DNA of 64,000 nucleotides from an uncultured Rubritalea sp. (GTDB lineage: Bacteria; Verrucomicrobiota; Verrucomicrobiia; Verrucomicrobiales; Akkermansiaceae). The translations under genes and the position numbers were made by a program. The notes beneath the pieces are model-generated. The model had not been told where the DNA came from, searched no databases, and saw only the letters and a program-made list of their open reading frames with translations. The stretch covers positions 110,892-174,891 of the forward strand of contig CALAJT010000015.1 of assembly GCA_937923145.1 (NCBI GenBank), in the 5' to 3' direction. Positions 1 through 9,393 of the stretch are shown piece after piece. Numbering within the stretch: the stretch's first letter is position 1; each line of letters begins with the position of its first letter.

Positions 1-443
1 TTTGCTATTTTTTCACGGCACCATTGTATTATAAATTCGTCTGATTCATCTTCAAACTGATCCATCTGAATAGCCGGATACCAGATGATTTTAGTCTGCG
101 CGAACGGGTAGCCGAAGCGATCTGTGATCTGCCCGCGAGGAGCTGGAATAGCTAGCGACATAGTGCGCGCGTCTCTACGAGTGTGAATACTTGCTTCGTC
201 GTAATCTAGGAAATTATCTTCTTCAGCCTTGTCTGCTTCCGCAAGTTTTTCAAGATCTGCTTTCTCCAGATGCTCCTTATTCTCTTTATCAGTAATCTCA
301 TTTTTCACCGTTGAGGTCTGAGCGAGTGACGAAATACTCATAGCTGCAACTGTGATGAGACTGCAAGATTTAGTTAACAGCTTAATTGATGACCGCTTTA
401 TAGTCGGGATTGATGTGAGAGAATATGACGAGAGTGGTTTCAT
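1..443 (-). CDS. Penicillin-binding protein 2-like transpeptidase, N-terminal part
   Basis: The gene runs off the left edge, so only about 147 N-terminal residues are visible. A hydrophobic segment at about residues 21-42 would anchor the protein in the inner membrane. A charged stretch follows, then the motif RGQITDRFGYPFAQ at about 103-116, which matches the start of the PBP dimerisation domain (R-G-x-I-x-D-R-x-G) of class B penicillin-binding proteins such as PBP2/MrdA. These enzymes cross-link peptidoglycan from the periplasmic side. The catalytic domain is outside the window, so the exact class is inferred. The start is the ATG at 443; no earlier in-frame start gives a better signal segment. 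Confidence 0.7.
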   Translation of the reverse strand, partial: MKPLSSYSLTSIPTIKRSSIKLLTKSCSLITVAAMSISSLAQTSTVKNEITDKENKEHLEKADLEKLAEADKAEEDNFLDYDEASIHTRRDARTMSLAIPAPRGQITDRFGYPFAQTKIIWYPAIQMDQFEDESDEFIIQWCREKIA

Positions 444-598
444 AAGCTACAAGTAGATACGAGTATTCTAAGCCAATATTATCACAAGTCGATAGAAACT
501 AGGCGATTTTTCATATTACGAAGTAATCTACCCCTTATCTAAATGTTCCTTAGAAAAATCTGTTGTAGCTATTAAAGATCGTGCTTATATTAATACTA

Positions 599-1894
599 AT
601 GTTTGAAGTAAGAGATAGGCCAGAAATGGTAGAGAGAGCACTGCTGGTTCGCATTTCCTTTAATAAGAGAAATGTAGACGAAGATATTAGCCTTTTGGAA
701 GAACTCGAAGAACTGGTGAATACACTAGGCATCGGTATCGCTGAGACCCAACTCGCTCACTCTCGCTCCATGCATAGAAAGTATCTTTGTGGAACTGGTA
801 AGGCTGAAGAGGTCGTAGAATACGCTAGAGCACATGAATGCGATTGCATCGTTTTTGATAATGAACTTGCCCCTTCACAGCAACGCGAGTGGGAGGAATT
901 AGCTCAGATTTGTGTGATAGATAGAGAAGAAGTCATTCTCGATATTTTCGCCCAACGCGCACAGACTAAAGAAGCTACCCTTCAAGTAGACCTGGCAAGA
1001 ATGCAGTACGCCCTACCGAGACTTTCTAGAATGTGGGGACATTTAGACCGTGAAGGCGGAAGTGGAGCAGGCGGCGGTGGTGGTGGTGCTTCCAGAGGTA
1101 TGGGAGAGCAGCAGGTAGAGGTAGATCGAAGACTCGCACGTCAAAGAATAGACAGAACAAAGCGTGAACTTGAAGCTGTCCGCACTCAGAGAGCTACCAG
1201 ACGTAAAGAGCGTGAGAAATTTGATACTGCACACGCTGCCATTGTTGGTTACACTAATGCCGGTAAGTCTACTTTGTTAAACAAGATCTCTGGCTCAGAT
1301 ATCATGGCGAAAGATATGCTCTTCGCTACTCTAGATACTACCACTCGTAGTATCGAATTACCTGACGGACAGACATTACTACTCACTGATACTGTAGGAT
1401 TTGTAAGGAATCTACCGCACCGTCTAGTTGAAGCTTTTAAGGCTACTCTAGAGGAAGCTGTATTGGCGGATTTTTTGATACATGTACTAGATACTGGATC
1501 TCCTGAGGCTATCACATTTTTTGAAACTACAATGCATGTTCTCGGTGAACTTGGGGCAGCAGAAAAGCCGATGATAACCGTGCTAAATAAAATCGATAAA
1601 GTAGAAGATAAAAGTATTATCGCTAGTTTGCAGGATAGATTTCCCAATGTCGTTTTAGTCTCTGCTCATACTGGAGAAGGTATAGATGAACTACTCCAGG
1701 AATGCTGTGTCATGCTCGGCGATAGAGTTCGTAAAAGAACATACCGAATCCCTCAGTCTGAAGGTCAGCTCGTAAACCAGCTACATGATGATGCGAAGGT
1801 AATTTCTACAGATTATGAAGGTAACGACATTATTATCACTGCCATCGTTCCAGCAGTAATTTCAGGTAGACTTGAGAAATATTTAGCAGAGTAA
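599..1894 (+). CDS. hflX: Ribosome-associated GTPase HflX
   Basis: HflX is a GTPase that binds the 50S subunit and splits stalled ribosomes. The N-terminal HflX domain is followed by a G domain with P-loop GYTNAGKST (about residue 216), DTVGF (about 263) and NKID (about 330). The total of about 431 residues fits the family. The conserved loop that usually reads GGIGTRGPGETQ is here expanded and glycine-rich (GGSGAGGGGGGASRGMGEQQ). A GTG at 581 gives six further residues and an ATG at 626 is also possible; I chose ATG 599. The gene reads divergently from the PBP2 gene. Confidence 0.93.
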   Translation: MFEVRDRPEMVERALLVRISFNKRNVDEDISLLEELEELVNTLGIGIAETQLAHSRSMHRKYLCGTGKAEEVVEYARAHECDCIVFDNELAPSQQREWEELAQICVIDREEVILDIFAQRAQTKEATLQVDLARMQYALPRLSRMWGHLDREGGSGAGGGGGGASRGMGEQQVEVDRRLARQRIDRTKRELEAVRTQRATRRKEREKFDTAHAAIVGYTNAGKSTLLNKISGSDIMAKDMLFATLDTTTRSIELPDGQTLLLTDTVGFVRNLPHRLVEAFKATLEEAVLADFLIHVLDTGSPEAITFFETTMHVLGELGAAEKPMITVLNKIDKVEDKSIIASLQDRFPNVVLVSAHTGEGIDELLQECCVMLGDRVRKRTYRIPQSEGQLVNQLHDDAKVISTDYEGNDIIITAIVPAVISGRLEKYLAE

Positions 1895-1951
1895 CATATA
1901 TGCATTATGAAGACCTCATCTAGTTGCTTTTTCGTAATATCTGCTGTATGT

Positions 1952-1957
1952 TATATT
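1952..1957 (+). promoter_or_regulatory. Possible -10 element just before the L,D-transpeptidase start
   Basis: TATATT lies 7 bases before the ATG at 1965, in a run of alternating A and T. No Shine-Dalgarno sequence fits between them. A -35 element is uncertain (TTCGTA at 1931 gives 15-bp spacing). If it is used, the mRNA would be leaderless or nearly so. Confidence 0.35.
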
Positions 1958-1964
1958 ATATATC

Positions 1965-3011
1965 ATGCGTCTTACTAACATCCTCCAGATCTTCACTCTC
2001 CTATGTTTAATCAAATCTTCTGTTTCTGCTAAATTACCAGAGAAGCAGCTAGAAAACATCCGTCTTCAAATTTATCTAGACCAGCAACACTTCGGACCAG
2101 GAGTAATCGACGGTAAATTCGGCACATATACTAAAATGGCTGTTGAAGCCTACAACCAAAAACATGAGCGAGAACTAGGTGATTGGGATGGTGTTAAATC
2201 TGATGCTATAAAAGAAGTTACACATTCATTCGCTCTAGCTACTGTCCCTGATGAAGCAACTAGTTTTGTGAACTCCGCACTACCTTATTCTAAGGACCGC
2301 GAGCTCCAAGCTAAAGAGAAGCAAATGTCCTACCGCTCTGTAGCGGAATTTATGGCTGAGCGATATCATACTACTCAAGATATTCTCATAGCCCTCAATG
2401 GCTCTAGTAAAATACGTAATCTAAAGCCCAGAGCTGCGATTAAAGTTCCGAATGTAACTCCATTCCTAATAGAAAATTTAGATGATGGTAAGAGCTATAA
2501 AGAGGACAAGAATTTGAGTAGGAGGTGGGTCGTAATAGATACAAAGAAGAAGCAACTACGTATTTTTGAAGCTGCTTTTGACTTATTAGAGAGAAATCCA
2601 GATGATGCGCCTTCTAAGGCAGTAATCGTTGACGAAGACTTTGTGCCCTATGACGAATCAAAAGCAAAGCTGATAGCAGCGTTTCCTATCACACCAGGTA
2701 AACCACAATTTATTCATTATGGTAAATGGGAGCTAAGAAATGCGATTGAATTTCCAACATGGCGCTATGATAAACAGCTGCTCGAAACTGGTGTGCGTAG
2801 TAGATCAGGGCTCGATATACCAGCTGGTCCTAACAATCCAGTGGGAGTTTTATGGCTCGGCCTTTCAAAGTCAGGCATAGGAATTCACGGTACAGATAAT
2901 CCGCAAACTATCGGAAGAGCTCGGTCATCTGGCTGTATCCGTATGGCGAACTGGGATGTAGTGCATGTTCCTAAATACGTCCGCCCTGGTGCTACTGTAA
3001 TGATTAAATAA
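1965..3011 (+). CDS. Secreted L,D-transpeptidase (YkuD family)
   Basis: The product would form or edit 3-3 cross-links in peptidoglycan, or attach proteins to it, outside the inner membrane. A signal peptide covers about residues 1-22. A peptidoglycan-binding-like segment follows (LDQQHFGPGVIDGKFGTYT, about 35-55), then a LysM-like stretch around 120-155. The C-terminal YkuD domain carries the catalytic signature GIHGTDNP followed by SSGCIRM, giving the His and Cys nucleophile of the family. It is 348 residues and stands alone on the plus strand, convergent with mnmG. Confidence 0.88.
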   Translation: MRLTNILQIFTLLCLIKSSVSAKLPEKQLENIRLQIYLDQQHFGPGVIDGKFGTYTKMAVEAYNQKHERELGDWDGVKSDAIKEVTHSFALATVPDEATSFVNSALPYSKDRELQAKEKQMSYRSVAEFMAERYHTTQDILIALNGSSKIRNLKPRAAIKVPNVTPFLIENLDDGKSYKEDKNLSRRWVVIDTKKKQLRIFEAAFDLLERNPDDAPSKAVIVDEDFVPYDESKAKLIAAFPITPGKPQFIHYGKWELRNAIEFPTWRYDKQLLETGVRSRSGLDIPAGPNNPVGVLWLGLSKSGIGIHGTDNPQTIGRARSSGCIRMANWDVVHVPKYVRPGATVMIK

Positions 3012-3024
3012 GCTATTTCTAAGC

Positions 3025-4875
3025 CTATTTCTCTATCCAAATTGAAAGCAACGCGAGATCTGCTGGAGTAATTCCTGAAATCCTTCCTGCCTGACCAATA
3101 GTAAGTGGTCGGATCTTTTCAAGTAACTGTCTCGCTTCGTTTTTTATACCATTAACTAGCTGATAATCAATCTCTTGAGGTATTTTTTTATGTTCCATCT
3201 TGGCAACACGTTCTACCTGTTTACGTTGACGCTGTAAGTGGCCCTCGTATTTAAAATCTGTTTCTATAATAGGCCAGAGCGCTTTGTCATACTTTTCAAT
3301 AATTTTGTCAGGTAAGTCTTCCCAGGAGTTTTCTGGTCGTCTAAACCAAAGATCCATTCGAGCTTGTTGATGAGTAGTCGCACGTACATATTCGGCTGCC
3401 TCTGCTAGCGTTTTGACTTTTTCCGCTGTGCGCTGAGCACGGTAATCCGTGACGATCCCCCGCTCTGCTGCATTAGCTGTCAGCCTTAAATCTGCGTTAT
3501 CTTGGCGTAATAATAATCTGTATTCTGCACGGCTAGTGAACATACGGTATGGCTCAGTACAACCTTTGGTAACCAAATCATCGATCATTACACCTATGTA
3601 TGCTTCATCTCTGGCTAAGATATAAGGAGCTTCTTCTTTTACTTTTAGCGCAGCATTTACTCCAGCCATAAGCCCTTGTGCTGCTGCTTCTTCATAGCCT
3701 GAAGTTCCATTAATCTGTCCTGCAAAATATAAATTCTCTACGCGCTTTGTTTCGAGTGTAGGCAATAACTGAGTGGGTGGACAATAATCATACTCCACCG
3801 CGTATCCAGGGCGAATGATTTCAGCGTTCTCAAGTCCTACTATAGAGCGAATAAAATCAAGCTGAACATCGTATGGAAGAGATGTAGACACGCCATTAAT
3901 GTAATACTCGTGAGTGTGTCGACCCTCAGGTTCTAGAAATACTTGGTGCCTTTCCTTCTCTGCAAACTTCACTACTTTATCTTCAATACTCGGACAATAG
4001 CGTGGTCCTACTCCAGCAATGTTACCAGAATACATGGCTGATTGATGAAGATTCTCACGAATGACATCATGAGTCTGTGGGTTAGTGTAAGTGATCCAGC
4101 ACGGCACTTGTTCCACGTGGAACTTTTCATCTCCCCATGGGTTTAGCGTGAAGATATCATTGGGCTCTTTGATGAGCGTATCATAGAGATACGAGAATTT
4201 CGGTATGGGTGAGTCACCTTCTTGTTTTTCGCATTTAGAGAAATCAATTGATCTACCATTTATACGACATGGTGTCCCTGTCTTGAATCGTTCAACTTCG
4301 AAACCGAGGTCTTTGAGGCTGTCACTAACAGTAGAAATAGCATCCCCCATTCTCCCACCTTTTTCATTTTTGAGACCTACATGCATAAGCCCTCTCATAA
4401 ATGTTCCAGCGGATAGGATCACCGTTTTTGCACCTATTTCCATCTGCAGGCTAGTTCTGATACCGCAGACCTTATCATTCTCGACAACTATCTCAGCAAC
4501 ATTCCCTTGGTGTAGATCTAGATTAGGAGTGCTTTCGATAAGGTGTTTCATTCTAAATTGATAGGCTTTCTTATCGCACTGAGCACGTGGCGCTCTCACT
4601 GAAGGACCTTTCTTTTGATTAAGCATTCTCCACTGAATAGCAGTCGCATCTGTGTTTAATGCCATAGCTCCACCAAGTGCATCTATCTCTCTAACCATGT
4701 GCCCTTTCGCTAGTCCACCAATAGCGGGATTACATGACATAGCACCGATGGTATCTAGATTTTGAGTAAGCATCGCTACAGAACAACCCATGCGCGCAGT
4801 AGCTAGGGCTGCTTCTACGCCTGCATGACCCGCCCCTATTACTAAGACATCGTAGTGTTTTGGATACTTAAACAT
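3025..4875 (-). CDS. mnmG: tRNA uridine-34 carboxymethylaminomethyl synthesis enzyme MnmG
   Basis: MnmG (GidA) works with MnmE to make the cmnm5U34 modification of tRNA wobble uridines, using FAD and folate. The FAD-binding motif [19 protein letters not shown] starts at about residue 12. The family block with the conserved Cys reads [11 protein letters not shown], and the C-terminal domain ends with the usual [17 protein letters not shown]-type sequence. The length of 616 residues is normal. The gene contains one parS-like palindrome (4110-4123) and has two more upstream. mnmG is often near the replication origin, which agrees with the other signs of an origin here. mnmE is not in the window. 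Confidence 0.96.
   Translation of the reverse strand: MFKYPKHYDVLVIGAGHAGVEAALATARMGCSVAMLTQNLDTIGAMSCNPAIGGLAKGHMVREIDALGGAMALNTDATAIQWRMLNQKKGPSVRAPRAQCDKKAYQFRMKHLIESTPNLDLHQGNVAEIVVENDKVCGIRTSLQMEIGAKTVILSAGTFMRGLMHVGLKNEKGGRMGDAISTVSDSLKDLGFEVERFKTGTPCRINGRSIDFSKCEKQEGDSPIPKFSYLYDTLIKEPNDIFTLNPWGDEKFHVEQVPCWITYTNPQTHDVIRENLHQSAMYSGNIAGVGPRYCPSIEDKVVKFAEKERHQVFLEPEGRHTHEYYINGVSTSLPYDVQLDFIRSIVGLENAEIIRPGYAVEYDYCPPTQLLPTLETKRVENLYFAGQINGTSGYEEAAAQGLMAGVNAALKVKEEAPYILARDEAYIGVMIDDLVTKGCTEPYRMFTSRAEYRLLLRQDNADLRLTANAAERGIVTDYRAQRTAEKVKTLAEAAEYVRATTHQQARMDLWFRRPENSWEDLPDKIIEKYDKALWPIIETDFKYEGHLQRQRKQVERVAKMEHKKIPQEIDYQLVNGIKNEARQLLEKIRPLTIGQAGRISGITPADLALLSIWIEK
4110..4123. other. parS-like ParB-binding palindrome inside mnmG
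   Basis: The sequence GTTCCACGTGGAAC is a perfect 14-bp palindrome matching the core of the widespread chromosomal parS site (TGTTNCACGTGNAACA). It lies within the mnmG coding region, as parS sites in genes near the origin often do. Its function is inferred from sequence; no parA or parB gene is in the window. Confidence 0.8.
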
Positions 4876-4936
4876 ATCTCTTTATTTAGCTCTACTACTA
4901 AGCTAGGTCAATAGCCAACGACATCTATTAGTTATT

Positions 4937-4950
4937 GTTCCACGTGGAAC
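4937..4950. other. parS-like ParB-binding palindrome
   Basis: A second exact copy of GTTCCACGTGGAAC lies in the mnmG upstream region, 61 bp beyond the mnmG start codon. With the flanking T at 4936 it matches the left half of the 16-bp parS consensus fully. Confidence 0.85.
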
Positions 4951-4974
4951 TATTTATTGTATTTTTATCATAGA

Positions 4975-4988
4975 GTTCCACGTGGAAC
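4975..4988. other. parS-like ParB-binding palindrome
   Basis: A third exact copy of GTTCCACGTGGAAC lies 38 bp from the second, centre to centre. Three identical copies within 900 bp cannot easily be chance and form a compact centromere-like cluster. Confidence 0.85.
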
Positions 4989-5013
4989 TTTATGATAAGA
5001 GTAAGAATTATCT

Positions 5014-5042
5014 TTGCTAGAGTAACTATCTAGTCTTATTAT
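5014..5042 (+). promoter_or_regulatory. Sigma-70-type promoter, probably giving a leaderless mRNA
   Basis: TTGCTA (5014-5019) and TATTAT (5037-5042) are separated by 17 bp. The -10 box ends 7 bases before the ATG at 5050, so transcription would begin at or next to the start codon. Confidence 0.6.
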
Positions 5043-5049
5043 CTGTCAC

Positions 5050-5616
5050 ATGAACAGACCTTGGATAGCAGCCATCATCGTAGCCACGATACTAATCGTT
5101 TTCCGATTATTTACCGCTGGTAATTATGACTACGCAAACTTTGCCCCCGTAGCTGCACTGCTATTCTGTGGTGGAGCTTTCTGGAAGAATAATAAATGGA
5201 TGCTACCAACAGCCGCTCTTACATGGTTAATCTCATGGCCTCTCGTTAGTATGATTCAAGGTTACTCTCCGTTTCACATTTCTAATGTAGTAACATTAAT
5301 TGGCTTCGCAATAGTAGTAGCACTCGGACTAGCTTTCACGGGAAAATCTGCTGTTAAGCTAATTTTAGGTACATTACTTGGTGCAACAGCATTCTATTTT
5401 ATTACAAACACAGTAGCATTCTTCAGCGATCCTCTCTATGCTAAGACACTAGAAGGATACATCCAATGCATGTGGACTGGTTCACCCGTTTCTAAGATCC
5501 CAACATGGGCATTTTTCAGTAATAGTCTCATAGGAAATGTATTAGGTACTAGCCTCTTCTTGGCAACTATGAGCATACCGATCATCAAGCAGAAGACTGC
5601 TTTTCAAGTAGCATAA
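5050..5616 (+). CDS. DUF6580 family integral membrane protein
   Basis: This 188-residue protein has about five or six hydrophobic helices and no signal peptide apart from the first helix. The stretch NFAPVAALLFCGGAFW (about residues 30-45) resembles the N-terminal signature of the DUF6580 family, small multi-pass proteins of unknown function common in Bacteroidota and Verrucomicrobiota. It lies 25 bp upstream of pdhA on the same strand, but nothing in the sequence links it to pyruvate metabolism. Family assignment is from memory of the motif. Confidence 0.65.
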   Translation: MNRPWIAAIIVATILIVFRLFTAGNYDYANFAPVAALLFCGGAFWKNNKWMLPTAALTWLISWPLVSMIQGYSPFHISNVVTLIGFAIVVALGLAFTGKSAVKLILGTLLGATAFYFITNTVAFFSDPLYAKTLEGYIQCMWTGSPVSKIPTWAFFSNSLIGNVLGTSLFLATMSIPIIKQKTAFQVA

Positions 5617-5641
5617 ATTTTAAACGACAAATTAATACATT

Positions 5642-6715
5642 ATGGATATCACGACAACATCTCCAGATTACTCAAGTTACCCGATCAATAAGAATCTAAG
5701 CTCTGAGGAAAAAATCGACCTTTATCGCCTAGTCTGCCGCATGCGTAGATTTGAGCAAGGAACTCAAAAACCTTATAGCCAAGGAAAAATGGGTGGATTC
5801 CTTCACCTCTATATTGGACAGGAATCAGTAGCTGCTGGCACCATCTCACTCTGCGGTGAGAATGATCACGTCATCACAGCCTATCGCTGCCATGCTCATG
5901 CACTAGCTTGCGGTATGGAGATGAATGAGTGTATGGCAGAACTCTTCGGTAAATATTCAGGTTGCTCCAAGGGCAAGGGAGGCTCAATGCACTTCTTCGC
6001 TCCTGACAAAAACTTCTGGGGTGGTCACGGTATCGTTGCAGGGCAAACACCACTCGGTCTAGGCTTGGCATACGGAGTAAAATATAAGGGGCTTAAAGGC
6101 TGTTGTATTTGTTACCTCGGTGACGGTGCTATCAACCAAGGAGCATTTCATGAATCTCTCAACATCGCTGAACTACATAATATCCCAGTGATCTATGTCA
6201 TTGAGAATAATGGCTACTCTATGGGAACTAGTCAGAATAGATCTAGTGCTTATAAAAACTGCTTAGCGCAGAGAGCTGATGCATACGATATGCAGTGGGA
6301 TATAGTGAACGGCGAAGACCTCTATGAAGTCCGTGCTAAGACACAGATCGCTATCGACCGTGCTCATAACGAATGTAAGCCAACGATTTTAGAGATCACT
6401 ACCTACCGTTATTATGGCCACTCAGTAGCTGATGCGAATCATAAGAAATACAGAACTCCTGAGGAAATCACCAAATACAAAGAAGACCATGACCCAGTGA
6501 ATCTCTGGAAACAACGACTCATCGATGAAGGTATTCTCACAGAAGAATCTGCGAAACAGATCGATACTGAAGCTAAGCAGGAAGCTGCAGCTTCAGTTAA
6601 ATTTGCAGAAGAAGCTGAAAATCCAACTGTAGAATCAATCTTTGATGATGTATACTGGGAGGTCGATAACGACACTGAAGCAGGAAATACTGGCCGCCAC
6701 TTTTTTAACGATTAA
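5642..6715 (+). CDS. pdhA: Pyruvate dehydrogenase E1 component, alpha subunit
   Basis: With PdhB this thiamine-diphosphate enzyme decarboxylates pyruvate and passes the acetyl group to lipoyl-E2. The TPP motif begins GDGAINQGAFHESLNIAE at about residue 160 and ends with NN at 189-190. The phosphorylation-loop region typical of alpha subunits reads YRYYGHSVADANHKKYR. It has 357 residues, close to the family norm. pdhB follows 12 bp downstream, so the two are surely co-transcribed. The E2 and E3 genes are not in the window. Confidence 0.94.
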   Translation: MDITTTSPDYSSYPINKNLSSEEKIDLYRLVCRMRRFEQGTQKPYSQGKMGGFLHLYIGQESVAAGTISLCGENDHVITAYRCHAHALACGMEMNECMAELFGKYSGCSKGKGGSMHFFAPDKNFWGGHGIVAGQTPLGLGLAYGVKYKGLKGCCICYLGDGAINQGAFHESLNIAELHNIPVIYVIENNGYSMGTSQNRSSAYKNCLAQRADAYDMQWDIVNGEDLYEVRAKTQIAIDRAHNECKPTILEITTYRYYGHSVADANHKKYRTPEEITKYKEDHDPVNLWKQRLIDEGILTEESAKQIDTEAKQEAAASVKFAEEAENPTVESIFDDVYWEVDNDTEAGNTGRHFFND

Positions 6716-6727
6716 CTTTTTAAGACA

Positions 6728-7723
6728 ATGAGAGAAATAGAATACAGACACGCACTCCGCGAAGCGTTTGACGAAGAACTAGAGCGCGATGAAAACGTAG
6801 TAATCATGGGTGAAGAAGTCGCTCAGTACAATGGTGCCTATAAGGTAACTCAGGGACTCTGGGAGAAGTGGGGCGACAAGAGAATCGTTGACACACCGAT
6901 CTCAGAAGCAGGTTTTATCGGTATGGGAATCGGAGCATCAATGCTCGGTGTTCGTCCAGTGATGGAGCTCATGTTCTGGTCTTTCCACTCAGTGGCATTT
7001 GATCAGCTAGTGAACAATGCTGCCAACGTCCGCTACATGTCCGGTGGTAAATGTAACTGCCCGATCGTAGTGCGTGGTCCTGCTAACGGCGGAACCAATG
7101 TAGGTGCGACTCACTCACACACTCCAGAGGGTCTATTCTCAGCATTCCCTGGTCTTAAGGTTGTATCACCTGCCACTCCAGCAGATGCGAAAGGTTTGAT
7201 GAAATCAGCCATTCGAGATAACGATCCTGTCTACTTCATGGAAAGCACATTACTCTACGGAATGAAAGGTGATGTTCCAGATCCTGCAGATGGTGACTTC
7301 GTGATCCCACTGGGAGTAGCTGACATTAAGCGGGAAGGCACAGACGTAACTTTGGTAGCTCATGGTCAGTCAGTGATCAAAACTTTAGAAGCTGCAGAAA
7401 TTCTACAAAATGAACATGGAATTAGTGCTGAAGTAGTAGATCTTAGATCTATCCGTCCATTGGACCAAGATGCGATTATCAATTCCGTTAAGAAGACAAG
7501 CCGTGCAGTTATCGTAGATGAGAGTAAGCCATTCTGTGGTGTCTCAGCACAGTTGATCACCTTGATTCAAGAATACGCATTTGATTATCTTGACGCTCCT
7601 ATAAAGCGAGTAAATTCACTCGATGCACCGGCGATATACTCCCCTGCTATCGAGCACGAACAGCTACCATCCGCTAAGAAGATCATTGATAAAGTGCTCA
7701 GTATAATGCCTGCTAAGGCATAA
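6728..7723 (+). CDS. pdhB: Pyruvate dehydrogenase E1 component, beta subunit
   Basis: This is the second half of the alpha2-beta2 E1 enzyme. It begins with the typical beta-subunit start (REIEYRHALREAFDEEL) and contains the conserved MGEEVAQYNGAYKVTQGL block (about residues 27-44) that contacts TPP. The C-terminal transketolase domain includes LRSIRPLDQDAIINSVKKT. It has 331 residues. It ends the operon: a strong intrinsic terminator lies 16 bases after the stop codon. Confidence 0.94.
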   Translation: MREIEYRHALREAFDEELERDENVVIMGEEVAQYNGAYKVTQGLWEKWGDKRIVDTPISEAGFIGMGIGASMLGVRPVMELMFWSFHSVAFDQLVNNAANVRYMSGGKCNCPIVVRGPANGGTNVGATHSHTPEGLFSAFPGLKVVSPATPADAKGLMKSAIRDNDPVYFMESTLLYGMKGDVPDPADGDFVIPLGVADIKREGTDVTLVAHGQSVIKTLEAAEILQNEHGISAEVVDLRSIRPLDQDAIINSVKKTSRAVIVDESKPFCGVSAQLITLIQEYAFDYLDAPIKRVNSLDAPAIYSPAIEHEQLPSAKKIIDKVLSIMPAKA

Positions 7724-7739
7724 ATTAAATACTTTTTTA

Positions 7740-7777
7740 ATACTCTCGGCGTACAATTCGACGAGGGTATTTTTTTG
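7740..7777 (+). terminator. Intrinsic terminator of the pdhA-pdhB operon
   Basis: ATACTCTCG pairs with CGAGGGTAT (one G-T pair) around a 13-base loop region, and the stem runs into seven T residues at 7771-7777. Confidence 0.88.
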
Positions 7778-7799
7778 CAATCGATTAGCCTTATTGTAG

Positions 7800-9263
7800 C
7801 TAAAGACCTAGTTTTCCAGCGATGCTATCGCTCACCATCTTAGGGTTTGCTTTACCTCTTGAAACTTTCATCACTTGTCCTGTGAGCCAGTTTGCTAGAT
7901 TAGGATTACCGCCAGTTATCTCGGCGACTTTTTCAGGGTTGGCAGCGATTACTTCGTCGATAATGGCTTCGATAGCTGAGTTATCAGCAGGTTCGAATCC
8001 CATCGATTTAGCAATGTCAGCAGGCGCTTTTTCTGGTGATTCCCAGAGTGCTGTGAAGACGTCTTTGGCTTGATTGTTAGAGATGGTTCCAGCTTCTACT
8101 AGGTCTACCAGATCTCTAAGGGCTACAGCGGTGACTGGAGATTGATCGATGCTGAGGAAAGTTTCGTTGAGCTTTCCCAGGACTGTATTGATTAGCCAAT
8201 TGGCTACTTTTTTACTGTCCTTAGCGCCTGTAGCTGCGGCTTCATAGTAGTCCGCTAGGGCACGCTCAGAGGTGAGGACACCAGCATCATACTCTGAGAC
8301 TGTGAATTCCTTTACGAAGCGATCACGCTTGTGGTGTGGAAGCTCAGGGACGTGAGCTTTCATCTTCTCTACTAGCTCACCAGTCAGGACTGGGAGAAGG
8401 TCTGGCTCAGGGAAATAGCGATAGTCAGCAGAATCTTCTTTGATACGCATAACTACAGTTTCACCTATGGCATCATCCCAGCGGATAGTGGCTTGTTGCT
8501 GAGCAATACCTTTATCGTATTCGTCACATTGACGTTGAATTTCGAATTCAATCGACTTTCTAACAGCGGTGATGGAGTTGAGGTTCTTAACTTCTAGCTT
8601 GGTGCCTAGCTCAGTAGTTCCTACTGGTCTAACGGAAATATTTACATCACAGCGCATCTGACCTTTTTCCATGTCTGCGTCTGAAATCTTACCATAGATA
8701 AGGATCTGTTGAAGCGACTTTAGATAGGCGTATGCTTCATCTGCAGAATCTATGTCAGCTTCAGATACGATTTCCATAAGTGGCGTACCAGCACGGTTAA
8801 AGTCGATCGTAGAATGACTGTCGAAATGTGTTGATTTAGCAACGTCTTCTTCAAGGTGAATACGGTTCATTTTGACCACTTTACCAGGGTTAGGAATCTT
8901 ATTCTGTACGTCCTTAGGGTAGGCAAGGTCGTAGAGAGGGACTCCACCACCTATGCACAGAGGAATATCGAACTGAGTCAGCTGAAAGTTCTTAGGCATG
9001 TCAGGATAGAAGTAGTTTTTTCTGTCCCATTTAGAAATTTCTGGTGTGTGACAGTCGAGCAACATCCCAGCTAGAATTGTCTGCTCTATAGCATGCTTAT
9101 TCAGTACAGGTAATGCTCCAGGAAGCCCTAAGCATACTGGACAGACATTAGTGTTAGGCTCGTGACCATAGCCAGCACGGCAGCCGCAGAACATCTTGGA
9201 ATTCGAGGTGATTTGGCAATGAACTTCAAGTCCAACGGTAGCAATATAGTCTTCTCTAGGCAT
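7800..9263 (-). CDS. gatB: Aspartyl/glutamyl-tRNA(Asn/Gln) amidotransferase subunit B
   Basis: GatB is the kinase and tRNA-binding subunit of GatCAB, which converts Glu-tRNA(Gln) or Asp-tRNA(Asn) to the amidated forms. The protein opens with YIATVGLEVHCQI and has zinc-site cysteines (CGC near residue 27 and CPVC near 41). The DFNRAGTPLMEIVSE block follows, and the C-terminal YqeY-like tail ends LANWLTGQVMKVSRG. Its 487 residues are normal. gatA and gatC are not adjacent, so GatCAB genes are scattered in this organism. Confidence 0.96.
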   Translation of the reverse strand: MPREDYIATVGLEVHCQITSNSKMFCGCRAGYGHEPNTNVCPVCLGLPGALPVLNKHAIEQTILAGMLLDCHTPEISKWDRKNYFYPDMPKNFQLTQFDIPLCIGGGVPLYDLAYPKDVQNKIPNPGKVVKMNRIHLEEDVAKSTHFDSHSTIDFNRAGTPLMEIVSEADIDSADEAYAYLKSLQQILIYGKISDADMEKGQMRCDVNISVRPVGTTELGTKLEVKNLNSITAVRKSIEFEIQRQCDEYDKGIAQQQATIRWDDAIGETVVMRIKEDSADYRYFPEPDLLPVLTGELVEKMKAHVPELPHHKRDRFVKEFTVSEYDAGVLTSERALADYYEAAATGAKDSKKVANWLINTVLGKLNETFLSIDQSPVTAVALRDLVDLVEAGTISNNQAKDVFTALWESPEKAPADIAKSMGFEPADNSAIEAIIDEVIAANPEKVAEITGGNPNLANWLTGQVMKVSRGKANPKMVSDSIAGKLGL

Positions 9264-9393
9264 GGTAAATAAGGTGATCAGTTAACAATGATCTATGATC
9301 AGTGCAGGATATTTGATGCCTGAAAAGACCATGTTAGCAAGCGATTGTCAATCTAGCTACTAGTCTTTTTATTCCAATCTTAGAGGGTCTTAA

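Noticed and set aside
4937-4988. The two close parS-like palindromes as a transcription terminator
   Set aside because: Each is a perfect 14-mer with the known parS core, a third copy lies inside mnmG, and there is no T run, so a protein-binding site is the better reading.
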